Assembly: GCA_045661345.1 (NCBI GenBank)
Contig: JAZRFM010000030.1
Location: forward strand, 71,996 to 135,995
DNA length: 64,000 nt
From: RUG12461 sp045661345
GTDB taxonomy: Bacteria > Bacillota > Clostridia > Lachnospirales > Lachnospiraceae
Direction of reading: 5' to 3'
Shown here in pieces: positions 9,363-18,520 of the stretch. How positions within the stretch are numbered: the stretch's first letter is position 1; each line of letters begins with the position of its first letter. A model generated the notes under the pieces. The model was not told the origin of the DNA and ran no database searches. It saw only the letters and a list, made by a program, of their open reading frames with translations. The translations under genes and the position numbers were made by a program.

Positions 9363-11285
9363 CTATATATCCAGGTTTTGCACGTACCGTGCATTTTCTT
9401 CGATGAATTCCCGTCTGGGCTCTACTTTATCACCCATTAACGTCGTGAAAGTCACATCTATTTCAGATGCGTTTTCATCATCGATAATCACGCGTTTCAA
9501 AATACGCTTCTCAGGATCCATAGTGGTATCCCAAAGCTGTTCCGCATCCATTTCTCCAAGTCCTTTATAACGCTGGATCTTGTTATTGTTGTCCCTGCCG
9601 ACTTCATTCAGGATCTTATTCAGCTCTTCATCACTGTACGCGTACCAGACCTTTTTGTTTTTTTCCAGTTTATAAAGAGGCGGCGTGGCGAGATATACAT
9701 AGCCTCCCTTGATCAATTCCGGCATAAAACGATACAGAAAAGTCAGCATTAACGTTGCGATATGCGCACCGTCCACGTCGGCATCCGTCATGATAATAAT
9801 CTTATGATATCTGAGCTTTTCAATATCAAAGTCATCATGAATCCCGGTTCCGAAGGCAGTGATCATGGCTTTGATCTCTGCGTTGTCATAAATCCGGTCG
9901 AGCCTGGCTTTTTCCACATTCAATATCTTGCCGCGAAGCGGAAGAATTGCCTGCGTAGCACGGCTTCTGGCCGTTTTGGCAGAACCTCCTGCAGAATCTC
10001 CCTCTACAATAAAAATCTCACAATTTCTCGGATCTTTATCGGAACAATCAGCCAGTTTTCCGGGAAGAGAACCTCCCTCCAACGCTGTTTTTCTTCTGGT
10101 AAGGTCTCTTGCTTTTCTGGCGGCTTCCCGCGCGCGCTGAGCCAACAAGGCCTTTTCGCATATGGTTTTCGCAACAACCGGATTTTGTTCCAGAAAATAG
10201 GTCAGCTGCTGACTGACGACATTTTCCACAGCACCTCTGGCTTCGCTGTTCCCTAATTTCTGCTTTGTCTGTCCTTCAAACTGGGGTTCTTCGATTTTTA
10301 CACTGATAATCGCTGTCAACCCCTCCCGGATGTCATCTCCGGTCAGCGCTTCATTCTCTTTTAAGATCTTGTTTGCTTTTGCATAATCATTAAAAGTCTT
10401 TGTCAGCGCATTGCGAAACCCTGTCAGATGTGTACCGCCCTCCGGCGTCGTAATGTTATTCACAAAGCTGAAGGTGGAATCATTGTAGGAATCGTTATGC
10501 TGCATCGCAACTTCCACATATACGTGATTGACGCTGCCCTCACAATAGATAATGGATTCATAAAGGGCTGTTTTACCACGATTCAGGTATTCCACAAACT
10601 GCTTGATTCCGCCCTCATAATGAAATTCATGTGTATGAACCGGATCATCACGCCAGTCATTTAGAGTGATACGGATTCCTTTTGTCAAAAATGCGGTTTC
10701 CCGCAGACGCTGCTTTAGGATCGGATATTCAAACACCGTCTCTTCAAAAATCGTATCATCCGGCATAAAGTGGACGGTTGTCCCGTTGTTTTCCGGTTCA
10801 CATTCGCCGACTACAGCCAGATCCGTCACGATCTTTCCCTTTTCATAGCGCTGTTCATAGACTTTCCCGTCCCGTCGGATGCTTACCTCCAGCCAGCTGG
10901 AAAGCGCATTTACTACCGACGCACCTACGCCATGGAGACCACCGGATACTTTATAGCCTCCGCCACCGAATTTTCCGCCGGCATGAAGCACGGTAAATAC
11001 CACCTCTGCTGCGGGGCGCCCGGTCTTATGGTTGATATCCACAGGGATTCCCCGCCCGTCATCCTCAACCGTAATACTGTTATCCGGGTTGATATTCACC
11101 ACGATGTTGTGACAAAACCCTGCCAATGCTTCATCAACAGAGTTATCCACAATTTCATAAACCAAATGATGAAGACCCCGCCCGGAAGTACTTCCGATAT
11201 ACATACCGGGTCTTTTTCGGACTGCTTCCAATCCCTCCAATACCTGAATCTGGTCACCACCATAGTTTTCCGTTTGATTTGCCAT
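9363..11285 (-). CDS. gyrB: DNA gyrase subunit B
   Basis: The 640-residue ATPase subunit of gyrase starts with the usual Y-G-G-D-Q-I-Q-V-L-E-G-L-E-A-V-R-K-R-P-G-M-Y-I-G block. It has the GHKL ATP site (E-I-V-D-N-S-V-D-E-A), the Toprim E-G-D-S-A-G-G and D-A-D-V-D-G metal motifs, and ends in R-R-E-F-I-E-E-N-A, typical of GyrB rather than ParE. The start codon directly abuts the recF stop, placing it in the dnaN-yaaA-recF-gyrB-gyrA unit. Confidence 0.98.
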   Translation of the reverse strand: MANQTENYGGDQIQVLEGLEAVRKRPGMYIGSTSGRGLHHLVYEIVDNSVDEALAGFCHNIVVNINPDNSITVEDDGRGIPVDINHKTGRPAAEVVFTVLHAGGKFGGGGYKVSGGLHGVGASVVNALSSWLEVSIRRDGKVYEQRYEKGKIVTDLAVVGECEPENNGTTVHFMPDDTIFEETVFEYPILKQRLRETAFLTKGIRITLNDWRDDPVHTHEFHYEGGIKQFVEYLNRGKTALYESIIYCEGSVNHVYVEVAMQHNDSYNDSTFSFVNNITTPEGGTHLTGFRNALTKTFNDYAKANKILKENEALTGDDIREGLTAIISVKIEEPQFEGQTKQKLGNSEARGAVENVVSQQLTYFLEQNPVVAKTICEKALLAQRAREAARKARDLTRRKTALEGGSLPGKLADCSDKDPRNCEIFIVEGDSAGGSAKTARSRATQAILPLRGKILNVEKARLDRIYDNAEIKAMITAFGTGIHDDFDIEKLRYHKIIIMTDADVDGAHIATLMLTFLYRFMPELIKGGYVYLATPPLYKLEKNKKVWYAYSDEELNKILNEVGRDNNNKIQRYKGLGEMDAEQLWDTTMDPEKRILKRVIIDDENASEIDVTFTTLMGDKVEPRREFIEENARYVQNLDI

Positions 11286-12407
11286 TTACTTTTGATTTCC
11301 TCCGTTCATCATCCGAAGACTGTTTTCCTTGAGACTGACGGTTCCCTCTTTGACATAAAAAATCCTGTCCAGTGGAAAACGATTTCGAATGAATTCATCC
11401 AGACCGGTACAGGTAATGATCGTCTGAATATCATGAATTTGATCCAGCAGCATATTTTGTCTGTGACTGTCCAATTCGGACAACACATCATCCAGCAGTA
11501 ATACCGGCGTATCTCCGATGCTTTTCTTCATCATGACTATTTCAGCCAGTTTTAAGGAAAGAGCAGATGTTCTTTGTTGTCCTTGTGATCCATAACGACG
11601 TATATCAATGTCGTTAATGAAAAAAGATACATCATCCCGATGGGGTCCCACTGTCGTGAACTGTTGATACAGATCCCTTTCTTCTGCTTTGATCAATTCC
11701 TCTGAAAAGTGATTTTCATGTATATTCGGTTCATATTTCAAAATCAGTGTTTCTTTTTCACCGGATATATGAAAGTGAATATCCCTGACTATTTCGTTGA
11801 TTTCCTCCATAAACCTTCTTCTTCTTTTTATGATGGAAATACCATATCTTGCCAGGTGTTCGTTCCATAAAATCAACGTTTCCTTTAACTCTTTTTTTCC
11901 CGGTATTTCTTTTAAAAGCCTGTTTCTTTGATTTAATGCCTTCTGATAATTGATCAGGTCGGACAAATATACCTTGTCCATCTGGCATAGTTCCGCATCC
12001 ATAAACCTCCGACGCTCTGCCGGACCGTTTTTTATGATTGACAGATCTTCCGGGGAAAAAAAAATGAGATTCAGTATTCCGAACAGTTCACTTGCTTTTT
12101 TTAAGGGAATTCTGTTAAGAGCAACGCCTTTGTTTTTCTGTTTTTTTAAATGAAGATCTATTTCATAAAGAGTCTGTTTTTTTTCTATGATTGTTTTGAT
12201 ATGCGCTTCTTCCTGTCCGAAGCGTATCATTTCCTTATCTTTGCTGCCTTTATGGGATTTTGTGGTACTGCTTAAATTGGCAGCCTCCAGAATATTCGTC
12301 TTTCCCTGTGCATTTTCTCCGTATAAGATATTGGTTCCTTTGGTGAACTCAATTTTCAGATCTTCATAGTTTCTGAAATTATGCAGTTGAATACTCTTTA
12401 TGATCAT
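11286..12407 (-). CDS. recF: DNA replication and repair protein RecF
   Basis: This 373-residue SMC-like ATPase loads RecA at gaps through RecFOR. It shows the N-terminal L-H-N-F-R-N-Y, the Walker A G-E-N-A-Q-G-K-T-N, the signature Y-G-S-Q-G-Q-Q-R-T and Walker B L-L-L-D-D-V-L-S-E-L-D. Length is normal. Its start overlaps the yaaA stop by 4 bases and its stop abuts gyrB. Confidence 0.97.
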   Translation of the reverse strand: MIIKSIQLHNFRNYEDLKIEFTKGTNILYGENAQGKTNILEAANLSSTTKSHKGSKDKEMIRFGQEEAHIKTIIEKKQTLYEIDLHLKKQKNKGVALNRIPLKKASELFGILNLIFFSPEDLSIIKNGPAERRRFMDAELCQMDKVYLSDLINYQKALNQRNRLLKEIPGKKELKETLILWNEHLARYGISIIKRRRRFMEEINEIVRDIHFHISGEKETLILKYEPNIHENHFSEELIKAEERDLYQQFTTVGPHRDDVSFFINDIDIRRYGSQGQQRTSALSLKLAEIVMMKKSIGDTPVLLLDDVLSELDSHRQNMLLDQIHDIQTIITCTGLDEFIRNRFPLDRIFYVKEGTVSLKENSLRMMNGGNQK

Positions 12408-12613
12408 GAAACAATGAGATAACTTTCCTGATTGTATGAAAAACTATCGCCGGGAGTCAGTTTTTTTCCACGGCTGGTGCATATTTCACCGTTGACAGTT
12501 ACTTTTTCCTGCTGAATGACAAGCTTCGCCTCCACTCCGCTTTCCACAGCCCCGCATAATTTCATCGCCTGTCCCAGTTTGATAAAATCGTCTTTGATCC
12601 TGATTTCATTCAT
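12404..12613 (-). CDS. yaaA: S4-domain RNA-binding protein YaaA/YlmH-like
   Basis: This 69-residue S4 RNA-binding domain protein sits between dnaN and recF as in most Bacillota. The segment F-I-K-L-G-Q-A-M-K-L-C-G followed by V-T-V-N-G-E-I-C-T-S-R-G-K-K-L is the alpha-L RNA-binding fold. B. subtilis YaaA has been linked to ribosome maturation. It abuts dnaN and overlaps recF by 4 bases. Confidence 0.93.
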   Translation of the reverse strand: MNEIRIKDDFIKLGQAMKLCGAVESGVEAKLVIQQEKVTVNGEICTSRGKKLTPGDSFSYNQESYLIVS

Positions 12614-13726
12614 TTATATGTTTCCGTTATTGAAATTTACCGGAAGAATCAGGTAAATAAAGCTTTCTTCTTCATCCTTTATGAAGCAGGGAGCCTTGGG
12701 ATTCACCATAAAAAGACTGATCTTTTCTTCATCGATCACACGAAGGGCATCAATAAAGAATTTTGGATTAAAGCCGATCATAATGTCTTTTCCGACTTTT
12801 TCTATATCAATCTCTTCATCCATGGTACCGATAAAGGAATTGATGCGAAGATTCATCACATCATCTTTGATATCCATGATAATGGGTTTTTTGTCCCCTT
12901 CTTTTACCAGAAGCGTCGCTCGATCAATACAATCCAGGAGGCTTCGCTTATTGATTTCTATCTTTGTATCATAATCTGAAGACAGCATCTGATCGATCTT
13001 GAAATACTCTCCCTCTATCAACCGGGAAACTACCGTGGTACGGTCAAAGGTAAACATCACGTGATTCTCATCAAAATAGATATTTACCATCTGTTCCGTC
13101 TCTCCGGGAATGATCTTGCTGATTTCCTGCAGTGTTTTTCCGGGAACCACCACTTTTTTCTCATCATAAGAACGATCAAAGGTAATCTTTCTGATGGCAA
13201 TGCGATGCCCGTCCAAAGAAACCACGCGCATCACATTTTCTTTGATTTCAAACAGCTCTCCGGTCATCATTTTGTTGTTTTCATTGTCCGCAATCGAAAA
13301 AATAGTCTGCCGGATCACTTCTTTTAAAGCAAACTGAGAAATCGTAATCTCATTTGTTTTTTCTATATAGGGGATCGGAGAAAAATCCTCTCCTGATTTT
13401 CCGATAATATTGAACTTTGATTTTTCGCAGGTAATAAAAGTCTTAAAGGTGGCATCTGTTTCGATGACAACTTCGTTATCCGGAAGCTTCCTGACGATAT
13501 CGGAAAAGATTTTTGCATCCAGAGCAATGACTCCTCTTTCCTGAATCTCTCCTTCAATCACAGTTTCAATCCCGAGTTCTGTATCATTTGCCGTTAATTT
13601 GATCTCATTTGCTGAAGCATCGATCAAAATGCATTCCAAAATTGCCATGGTAGTTCTGGTTGGAACTGCTTTTTGTACTGTATTGACACCGTTAAGTAGA
13701 CTGGCTTTGGAACAAATGACTTTCAT
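12614..13726 (-). CDS. dnaN: DNA polymerase III beta subunit (sliding clamp)
   Basis: This 370-residue protein has the three repeated clamp domains. It begins M-K-V-I-C-S-K and ends in the conserved hydrophobic pocket segment with Y-L-I-L-P-V. It encircles DNA and tethers the polymerase. The ribosome binding site AAAGGAG lies about 12 bases before the ATG. A 181-base AT-rich spacer separates it from dnaA. Confidence 0.98.
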   Translation of the reverse strand: MKVICSKASLLNGVNTVQKAVPTRTTMAILECILIDASANEIKLTANDTELGIETVIEGEIQERGVIALDAKIFSDIVRKLPDNEVVIETDATFKTFITCEKSKFNIIGKSGEDFSPIPYIEKTNEITISQFALKEVIRQTIFSIADNENNKMMTGELFEIKENVMRVVSLDGHRIAIRKITFDRSYDEKKVVVPGKTLQEISKIIPGETEQMVNIYFDENHVMFTFDRTTVVSRLIEGEYFKIDQMLSSDYDTKIEINKRSLLDCIDRATLLVKEGDKKPIIMDIKDDVMNLRINSFIGTMDEEIDIEKVGKDIMIGFNPKFFIDALRVIDEEKISLFMVNPKAPCFIKDEEESFIYLILPVNFNNGNI

Positions 13727-13907
13727 GATAATGGGAAGCTCCTTTCCATATATAAATAATAATTATTTAAAAGACTTCATCATAGAGGTGGTGAATAAGT
13801 GGATAACTTTGTTGACTGCTTTATTTCTGCTGTTTTTTCCCAAATACACCCTTGATAACCGACGGAAAACGATTCTTATAATAAGTGGATCCCTGTTGAA
13901 AAACCAT
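13727..13907 (-). other. dnaA-dnaN spacer with DnaA box and AT-rich putative unwinding element (oriC part 2)
   Basis: The 181-base spacer has no gene. It carries one DnaA box on the minus strand, TTATCCACT, at 13799-13807. A very AT-rich tract lies at about 13750-13772. In B. subtilis the corresponding spacer holds the incC boxes and the DNA unwinding element, so the same role is inferred here by position and composition. Confidence 0.65.
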
Positions 13908-15248
13908 TTAATTAGGATTGATTTTATTACGGATCGTGTCGATCGTGTTTCTCATTGCTTCGTTGTCTTCATATTCACGGGACATTGTACGGATCCCGTG
14001 AAGAATCGTTGCATGATCTCTTCCGCCCAGGAGCGAACCGATCGCTTCCAGAGAATAGTCAGTCATGTTTTTGCAGAGATACATGATGATCTGTCTGGGC
14101 TTTGCTATGTCGTTGCTTCTGTTTTTGGAAACGATCTGATCCTTTGTGATGCTGAAATGATCACAAACCACATTGATGATCAGATCCGGTGTCACTTGCT
14201 TCTTTTCATCGGGACTGATAATGCTCTGCAGTTCTTTGACTGCAATATCCATGGTGATCTCCTGATGATTCATGTTGTAGAGGAAAAGGAGTTTATTCAG
14301 AGCTCCTTCCAGTTCACGAATGTTGGATTTGATGTTGGTGGCGATGTAATTCAGGATCTCATCGTCTATCACAAAGTGATCATTTTCGGCTTTTTTACGG
14401 AGGATTGCCATTCTTGTTTCGTAATCGGGGGCGGAAATATCTGCCATCAGTCCCATTTCAAAGCGGGAACGAAATCTCTCCTCCAGAGTTTCCATTTCCT
14501 TCGGGGGCTTGTCCGAAGTAATAATGATGGCTTTTCTTTTTCTTTGAAGTGCGTTAAACGTATGGAAAAACTCTTCCTGGGTAGTTTCTTTTCCAATGAT
14601 GAACTGGATATCATCAATCATCAAAACATCCACGTTGCGGTATTTTTCACGAAGCTTCGTCATGGAGGCTGCATTACCGCTGCGGACAGATTCTATCACT
14701 TCATTTGTGAATTCTTCTGAAGTAACATATAAAATGTTGCTGTCCGGATTTTTATCCAATATATAATGTCCGATGGAGTGCATCAGATGGGTTTTGCCAA
14801 GACCGACTCCTCCGTAAAGAAAAAGAGGATTGTATACGGTACCGGGTGAATCAGCGACAGCGATGGAGGCAGCATGTGCCATTCTGCTGTTATTACCCAC
14901 CACGAACGTGTCAAAGGTATAATTCGGATTCAGATTGGAACGTTCCAACGGAAAAGCGGTTGTTTTCTTTTTCTTCGGAACGGAAATATCTTCGCTTTCC
15001 AGGATAAACTCTATTTCATAAGGTTTTTTGAAGGTCTCTTCAATGGTAACCTTAATGGGAAGATAGTATTTTTTTTGATAATAGTTTAATCCGATCTGGC
15101 CGGAGGGACAGACGATATAAATGATATCATTCTCAATGGAAGAAATAGTAAGTGGTTCCAAAAAAGCATGAAATGCGGTGTCTGTAATATCATATTCTTC
15201 TTTTACGTTTTCCAGGATTTTAGGCCATTCCTGAATGATTTCTTCCAT
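13908..15248 (-). CDS. dnaA: Chromosomal replication initiator DnaA
   Basis: This 446-residue AAA+ initiator binds DnaA boxes and opens the origin. It shows the Walker A G-G-V-G-L-G-K-T-H, Walker B D-V-L-M-I-D-D-I-Q-F, the sensor region and the domain IV helix-turn-helix signature S-L-L-G-G-R-D-H-A-T-I-L-H-G. The ATG at 15248 is chosen over an upstream in-frame start (15347) because it gives the usual M-E-E-I-I N-terminus and has AAGGA upstream. The longer form would extend back to the predicted -10 element. DnaA boxes and a strong promoter lie upstream. Confidence 0.97.
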   Translation of the reverse strand: MEEIIQEWPKILENVKEEYDITDTAFHAFLEPLTISSIENDIIYIVCPSGQIGLNYYQKKYYLPIKVTIEETFKKPYEIEFILESEDISVPKKKKTTAFPLERSNLNPNYTFDTFVVGNNSRMAHAASIAVADSPGTVYNPLFLYGGVGLGKTHLMHSIGHYILDKNPDSNILYVTSEEFTNEVIESVRSGNAASMTKLREKYRNVDVLMIDDIQFIIGKETTQEEFFHTFNALQRKRKAIIITSDKPPKEMETLEERFRSRFEMGLMADISAPDYETRMAILRKKAENDHFVIDDEILNYIATNIKSNIRELEGALNKLLFLYNMNHQEITMDIAVKELQSIISPDEKKQVTPDLIINVVCDHFSITKDQIVSKNRSNDIAKPRQIIMYLCKNMTDYSLEAIGSLLGGRDHATILHGIRTMSREYEDNEAMRNTIDTIRNKINPN

Positions 15249-15470
15249 AAGAATCCTTACTCCGACAGATAGGAAATGCATGAAATAAATGCGCTCATTA
15301 CATCTGTAAAAAGCTTCATAAACGCAAAATACGACCTCTACTATCATACTACAAAAACCCTTTTTTTACAATCTTTCGAAAAAATCATTTCAATCGACAA
15401 TTATACACAGTCGTGGTTTCGGCAGGATGAAGTTATGCACATAAATTATCCACTTATCCACATTTTATAA
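15249..15470. other. oriC part 1: DnaA-box cluster upstream of dnaA
   Basis: The 332-base gap between dnaA and rpmH contains no supported gene. Four DnaA-box matches lie on the plus strand: TTATACACA (15401-15409), TTATGCACA (15433-15441), TTATCCACT (15446-15454) and a perfect TTATCCACA (15454-15462), the last two sharing one base. AT-rich sequence follows. With the dnaA-dnaN spacer this makes the bipartite origin seen in B. subtilis. It also overlaps the dnaA promoter, fitting autoregulation. Confidence 0.85.
15343..15371 (-). promoter_or_regulatory. dnaA promoter
   Basis: Read on the minus strand, TTGTAA (15366-15371) and TATGAT (15343-15348) are separated by exactly 17 bases, a good sigma-A promoter. 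It would give dnaA a leader of about 90 bases. The nearest DnaA boxes begin 30 bases upstream. Confidence 0.75.
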
Positions 15471-15513
15471 GAAAATTTAACGGGTATTTTTTCGTGAAAA
15501 TAGGAGGTTTTTC

Positions 15514-15541
15514 TTGACTTGTACTCTTTTTTTGCTATAAT
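15514..15541 (+). promoter_or_regulatory. rpmH promoter
   Basis: TTGACT (15514-15519) and a perfect TATAAT (15536-15541) are 16 bases apart, with a T-rich spacer. The rpmH start codon is 40 bases downstream, and GGAGG precedes it. Confidence 0.8.
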
Positions 15542-15580
15542 TTTGGTGATGTTCTTTTCACTGGATGGAGGTGATATTAA

Positions 15581-15715
15581 ATGAAGATGACATTTCAGCC
15601 GAAAAAAAGGCAAAGAGCCAAGGTTCATGGCTTTCGGAAAAGAATGAGTACAAAGGGCGGAAGAAAGGTACTGGCAGCCAGAAGATTAAAGGGAAGAAAA
15701 GAGTTATCAGCATAG
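15581..15715 (+). CDS. rpmH: 50S ribosomal protein L34
   Basis: This 44-residue, strongly basic protein begins M-K-M-T-F-Q-P-K-K-R and contains H-G-F-R-K-R-M and G-R-K-V-L-A-A-R-R-L-K-G-R, the hallmark L34 sequence. GGAGGTG lies about 7 bases before the ATG. It heads the rpmH-rnpA-yidD-yidC-jag block next to the origin. Confidence 0.97.
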   Translation: MKMTFQPKKRQRAKVHGFRKRMSTKGGRKVLAARRLKGRKELSA

Positions 15716-15764
15716 GCCACAGCTTCTGTGGTCTTTCTTCTTGAAAGAATCTCAAAGCGAAAAA

Positions 15765-16100
15765 ATGAAACACCCAGAATCGCTGAAAACAACCAGAGAT
15801 TTCCAAAGAGTATATCAAAAAGGAAAATCTTACGCGAATCAACAATTAGTGATGTATGTGATTTCCAATGATCTTGGAAAAAACAGACTCGGTATTTCAA
15901 TCAGTAAAAAAATAGGAAACAGTGTAAAAAGACATCATCTGGCCCGTCTCATACGGGAAAATATGCGACTATCCGAAGAAATGTTGAATAATGGTTTTGA
16001 CATTGTAGTCGTCGCAAGAGGAAAAGCTAAGAACGCAGACTATCATCAGATAGGGAGTGCACTTACGGATCTTGCGGGTCTTCATTGTTTACTGAAGTAA
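15765..16100 (+). CDS. rnpA: Ribonuclease P protein component
   Basis: About 111 residues. The protein subunit assists the RNase P RNA in maturing tRNA 5' ends. The basic signature K-K-I-G-N-S-V-K-R-H-H-L-A-R-L-I-R-E is present, as is the N-terminal R-D-F-Q-R-V-Y-Q-K-G. ATG 15765 is chosen because it gives the common short N-terminus before S-L-K. A TTG at 15741 would add eight residues, and neither start has a strong ribosome binding site. Confidence 0.93.
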   Translation: MKHPESLKTTRDFQRVYQKGKSYANQQLVMYVISNDLGKNRLGISISKKIGNSVKRHHLARLIRENMRLSEEMLNNGFDIVVVARGKAKNADYHQIGSALTDLAGLHCLLK

Positions 16101-16113
16101 AAGAAATGGGATC

Positions 16114-16323
16114 ATGAAGAAACTGTTACTTCTTATTATAAAGGGTTATCGAAAATACATATCTCCAATGAAATCAACAAAATGTCCTTATTGCCCTACC
16201 TGCTCGGAGTACGGACTCCTTGCTGTGCAAAAGTATGGTGCAGTGAAGGGAGGGGCCCTTGCGGCATGGAGGATCTTAAGATGTAATCCTTTTTCAAAAG
16301 GAGGCTTTGATCCCGTTCCGTAA
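16114..16323 (+). CDS. yidD: Membrane protein insertion efficiency factor YidD
   Basis: This 69-residue protein has the family marks I-K-G-Y-R-K-Y-I-S-P and C-P-Y-C-P-T-C-S-E-Y, then R-C-N-P-F-S-K-G-G-F-D-P-V. It sits between rnpA and yidC, where it aids YidC-mediated insertion. The spacing is 13 bases to rnpA and 11 bases to yidC. Confidence 0.95.
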   Translation: MKKLLLLIIKGYRKYISPMKSTKCPYCPTCSEYGLLAVQKYGAVKGGALAAWRILRCNPFSKGGFDPVP

Positions 16324-16334
16324 GGAGGAAGATC

Positions 16335-17687
16335 TTGAAAATCTTAATGACAAAATACTCCGGTGCAATACTTGGGCCGATTGCTCTTATTCTCGGTTTT
16401 GTACTGGGTGCGATTTACGATTTCATCAAATTGATTACCGGCGGTCATGTCGAAAATGTCGGTATCTCGATTATTATTCTTACCATCATCATCTACAGTT
16501 GTTTATATCCCCTGACTTATAAACAGCAAAAGTTTTCACGTCTTTCCCAAAAGATGAGTCCTGAACTTCAGGAAATCAAGAAAAAATATGAGGGAAAACG
16601 TGATCAGGAATCCATGCAGAAAATGCAGATGGAGACACAGCAGATTTACCAGAAATATGGTGTTTCCCCCACCGGTTCCTGTTTGCAGCTCATTATTCAG
16701 ATGCCGATTCTGTTCGCTTTGTATCGCGTTTTTTACAACGTTCCGGCTTATATCAATTCTGTAAAGAATATCTTTATTACGCCGGCAGGATCCAGCATTA
16801 CAGATCAGATCATGAATACACCGGGCTGGCAGCAAAAGATGACAAGTCTTGTGGAAGGCTTTAAAAACATGAGAACGCTCGGTACGGATTTCTTTGTTTC
16901 TGAACCAACCACTTTTTTGGGACAGGTTACCACTGCCACAGAAAGACAGCAAAATTATATTGTAGATGTTCTCTACAAACTTCCGAATGCAGGATGGGAT
17001 ACTTTGACCAGCAGCGCCTATTTTCCGGATCTGACAAATGCGGATGCGGTTCACCAGGCAGTCAATCATGTGAATAATTTCCTGGGACTGAATATTTCCT
17101 ATACTCCCTGGGATTACATCACGGCCTGGTTTAATGCGGTAAAAGAAGGAACAGGTGCATCGGCTCTTTTCGGATTTGCGTTTCTTGCGCTTTTGATTCC
17201 GGTTTTCTCTTATCTTTCTCAGGTTCTTTCCATTAAGGTAATGCCTCAGGCGAATACCACCGGTAATGAGCAGATGGGTGCACAGATGAAGTCCATGAAT
17301 CTTCTGATGCCCCTGATGTCGTTCGTGATCTGCTTTACGGTACCTGTAGGTCTCGGTATCTACTGGATCGGGTCCGCGGTTGTGAGAACGGTGCAATCTC
17401 TGATCATCAATAAAAGACTGGAAAAAGTCAATCTGGAAGATATTATTGAGAAAAATAAGGAGAAGGCAAAAAAGAAGCGCGAGAAAATGGGCATTTACGA
17501 GAATCAGATTCGTAGTAATGCGCAGCTTCGAACAAAAACCAGCGGACAGTTCAAGTCTCTTCTGACGGATGAAGAAAAAGAAAAGCAGCTTTCATCCGCC
17601 AATGAGATCAAGGTCAATGCAAGAACAGACAGTATGGCCTACAAGGCTAATCTGGTGAAGGAATTTAATGAACGTAATAATAAATAA
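16335..17687 (+). CDS. yidC: Membrane protein insertase YidC/OxaA
   Basis: This 450-residue insertase integrates proteins into the cytoplasmic membrane with or without SecYEG. The YidC core is recognisable: a helix with I-S-I-I-I-L-T, the amphipathic cytoplasmic hairpin (S-R-L-S-Q-K-M-S-P-E-L-Q), S-P-T-G-S-C-L-Q-L-I-I-Q-M-P, and the last helix G-L-G-I-Y-W. A long external loop (about residues 150-265) exceeds that of Bacillus OxaA. No lipobox Cys is seen. The start is a TTG with an ideal AAGGAGG 6 bases upstream. The next in-frame ATG (16347) is too far from that site. Confidence 0.95.
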   Translation: MKILMTKYSGAILGPIALILGFVLGAIYDFIKLITGGHVENVGISIIILTIIIYSCLYPLTYKQQKFSRLSQKMSPELQEIKKKYEGKRDQESMQKMQMETQQIYQKYGVSPTGSCLQLIIQMPILFALYRVFYNVPAYINSVKNIFITPAGSSITDQIMNTPGWQQKMTSLVEGFKNMRTLGTDFFVSEPTTFLGQVTTATERQQNYIVDVLYKLPNAGWDTLTSSAYFPDLTNADAVHQAVNHVNNFLGLNISYTPWDYITAWFNAVKEGTGASALFGFAFLALLIPVFSYLSQVLSIKVMPQANTTGNEQMGAQMKSMNLLMPLMSFVICFTVPVGLGIYWIGSAVVRTVQSLIINKRLEKVNLEDIIEKNKEKAKKKREKMGIYENQIRSNAQLRTKTSGQFKSLLTDEEKEKQLSSANEIKVNARTDSMAYKANLVKEFNERNNK

Positions 17688-17709
17688 TCGTAATGAAGGA
17701 GATCCTAAG

Positions 17710-18474
17710 ATGAATGATTTAATAGAAGTATCTGCAAAAAGTGTGGAAGAAGCGATCACGGAAGCGTGCGTGAAGCTCGGTCTTACCAGTGACCAGATCG
17801 AATATGAAGTAGTGGAAAAAGGCAGCTCAGGTTTTCTTGGAATCGGTAACAGACCTGCCGTAATCAAAGCATGGAAAAAGAGCGAAAAGCCTGCTGTACC
17901 GGAGGAGGAGAAGGATTCTGCCGAAGAGGTGAAAGTTGAGAATACGACATCTGATGTTGTCGTTTCTAAAGAAAAGAAACAAAATGAAAAGAAAGTAACT
18001 GTGCTCAGCGACAGCAGCGTGGAAGCTTTTTCTGCTTCTGCAAAGGAGTTTCTCGGCAAGGTATTTGATGCGATGCATCTGGAAGTGAAGATTGAGACAT
18101 CCTATGATAAAGAGAATAATTGTCTTGATATTGAGCTGAGCGGAGAAGAAATGGGTGTCATCATCGGAAAACGTGGACAGACACTGGATTCCCTGCAGTA
18201 CTTAACGAAGCTTGCCATTAATACGAATACGGAAGACAAGATTAAGGTAAAGGTGGACACCGAAGATTATCGGAACCGTCGTAGGAAAACACTGGAAAAT
18301 CTTGCCGGCAACGTGGCATACAAGGTGAAGAAAACGGGTCGTTCCGTGGAATTGGAGCCAATGAATCCTTTTGAAAGGAGAGTGATTCATTCTGCTCTGC
18401 AGAATAACCGGTACGTGAAGACACACAGTGAAGGGGAAGAACCGGATCGGTATGTCGTCGTTTCTCCGAAATAA
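17710..18474 (+). CDS. jag: RNA-binding protein Jag/KhpB
   Basis: At 254 residues it has the Jag N-terminal domain (to about 55, with G-S-S-G-F-L-G-I-G), an acidic Glu/Lys-rich linker, a KH domain with V-I-I-G-K-R-G-Q-T-L-D-S-L-Q and an R3H domain with N-R-R-R-K-T-L-E and N-P-F-E-R-R-V-I-H. Jag/KhpB partners KhpA in RNA binding linked to cell-envelope control. The ATG at 17710 with AAGGAG is preferred to an earlier in-frame start that lies inside yidC. Confidence 0.95.
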   Translation: MNDLIEVSAKSVEEAITEACVKLGLTSDQIEYEVVEKGSSGFLGIGNRPAVIKAWKKSEKPAVPEEEKDSAEEVKVENTTSDVVVSKEKKQNEKKVTVLSDSSVEAFSASAKEFLGKVFDAMHLEVKIETSYDKENNCLDIELSGEEMGVIIGKRGQTLDSLQYLTKLAINTNTEDKIKVKVDTEDYRNRRRKTLENLAGNVAYKVKKTGRSVELEPMNPFERRVIHSALQNNRYVKTHSEGEEPDRYVVVSPK

Positions 18475-18520
18475 CAGATGCCGTCTAACGCCGATCAACA
18501 TCAAAAGAGGAGGCACAATT

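Noticed and set aside
15249..15347. N-terminal extension of DnaA
   Set aside because: The extra 33 residues are not found in DnaA proteins and would start at the predicted -10 element of the dnaA promoter. The internal ATG has a proper ribosome binding site.
15276..15470. Small plus-strand frame in the origin
   Set aside because: It overlaps the DnaA boxes and the dnaA promoter, lacks a ribosome binding site, and has no recognisable sequence.
16536..17396. 286-codon minus-strand frame inside yidC
   Set aside because: It lies fully antisense to a clearly identified yidC and has no family resemblance.
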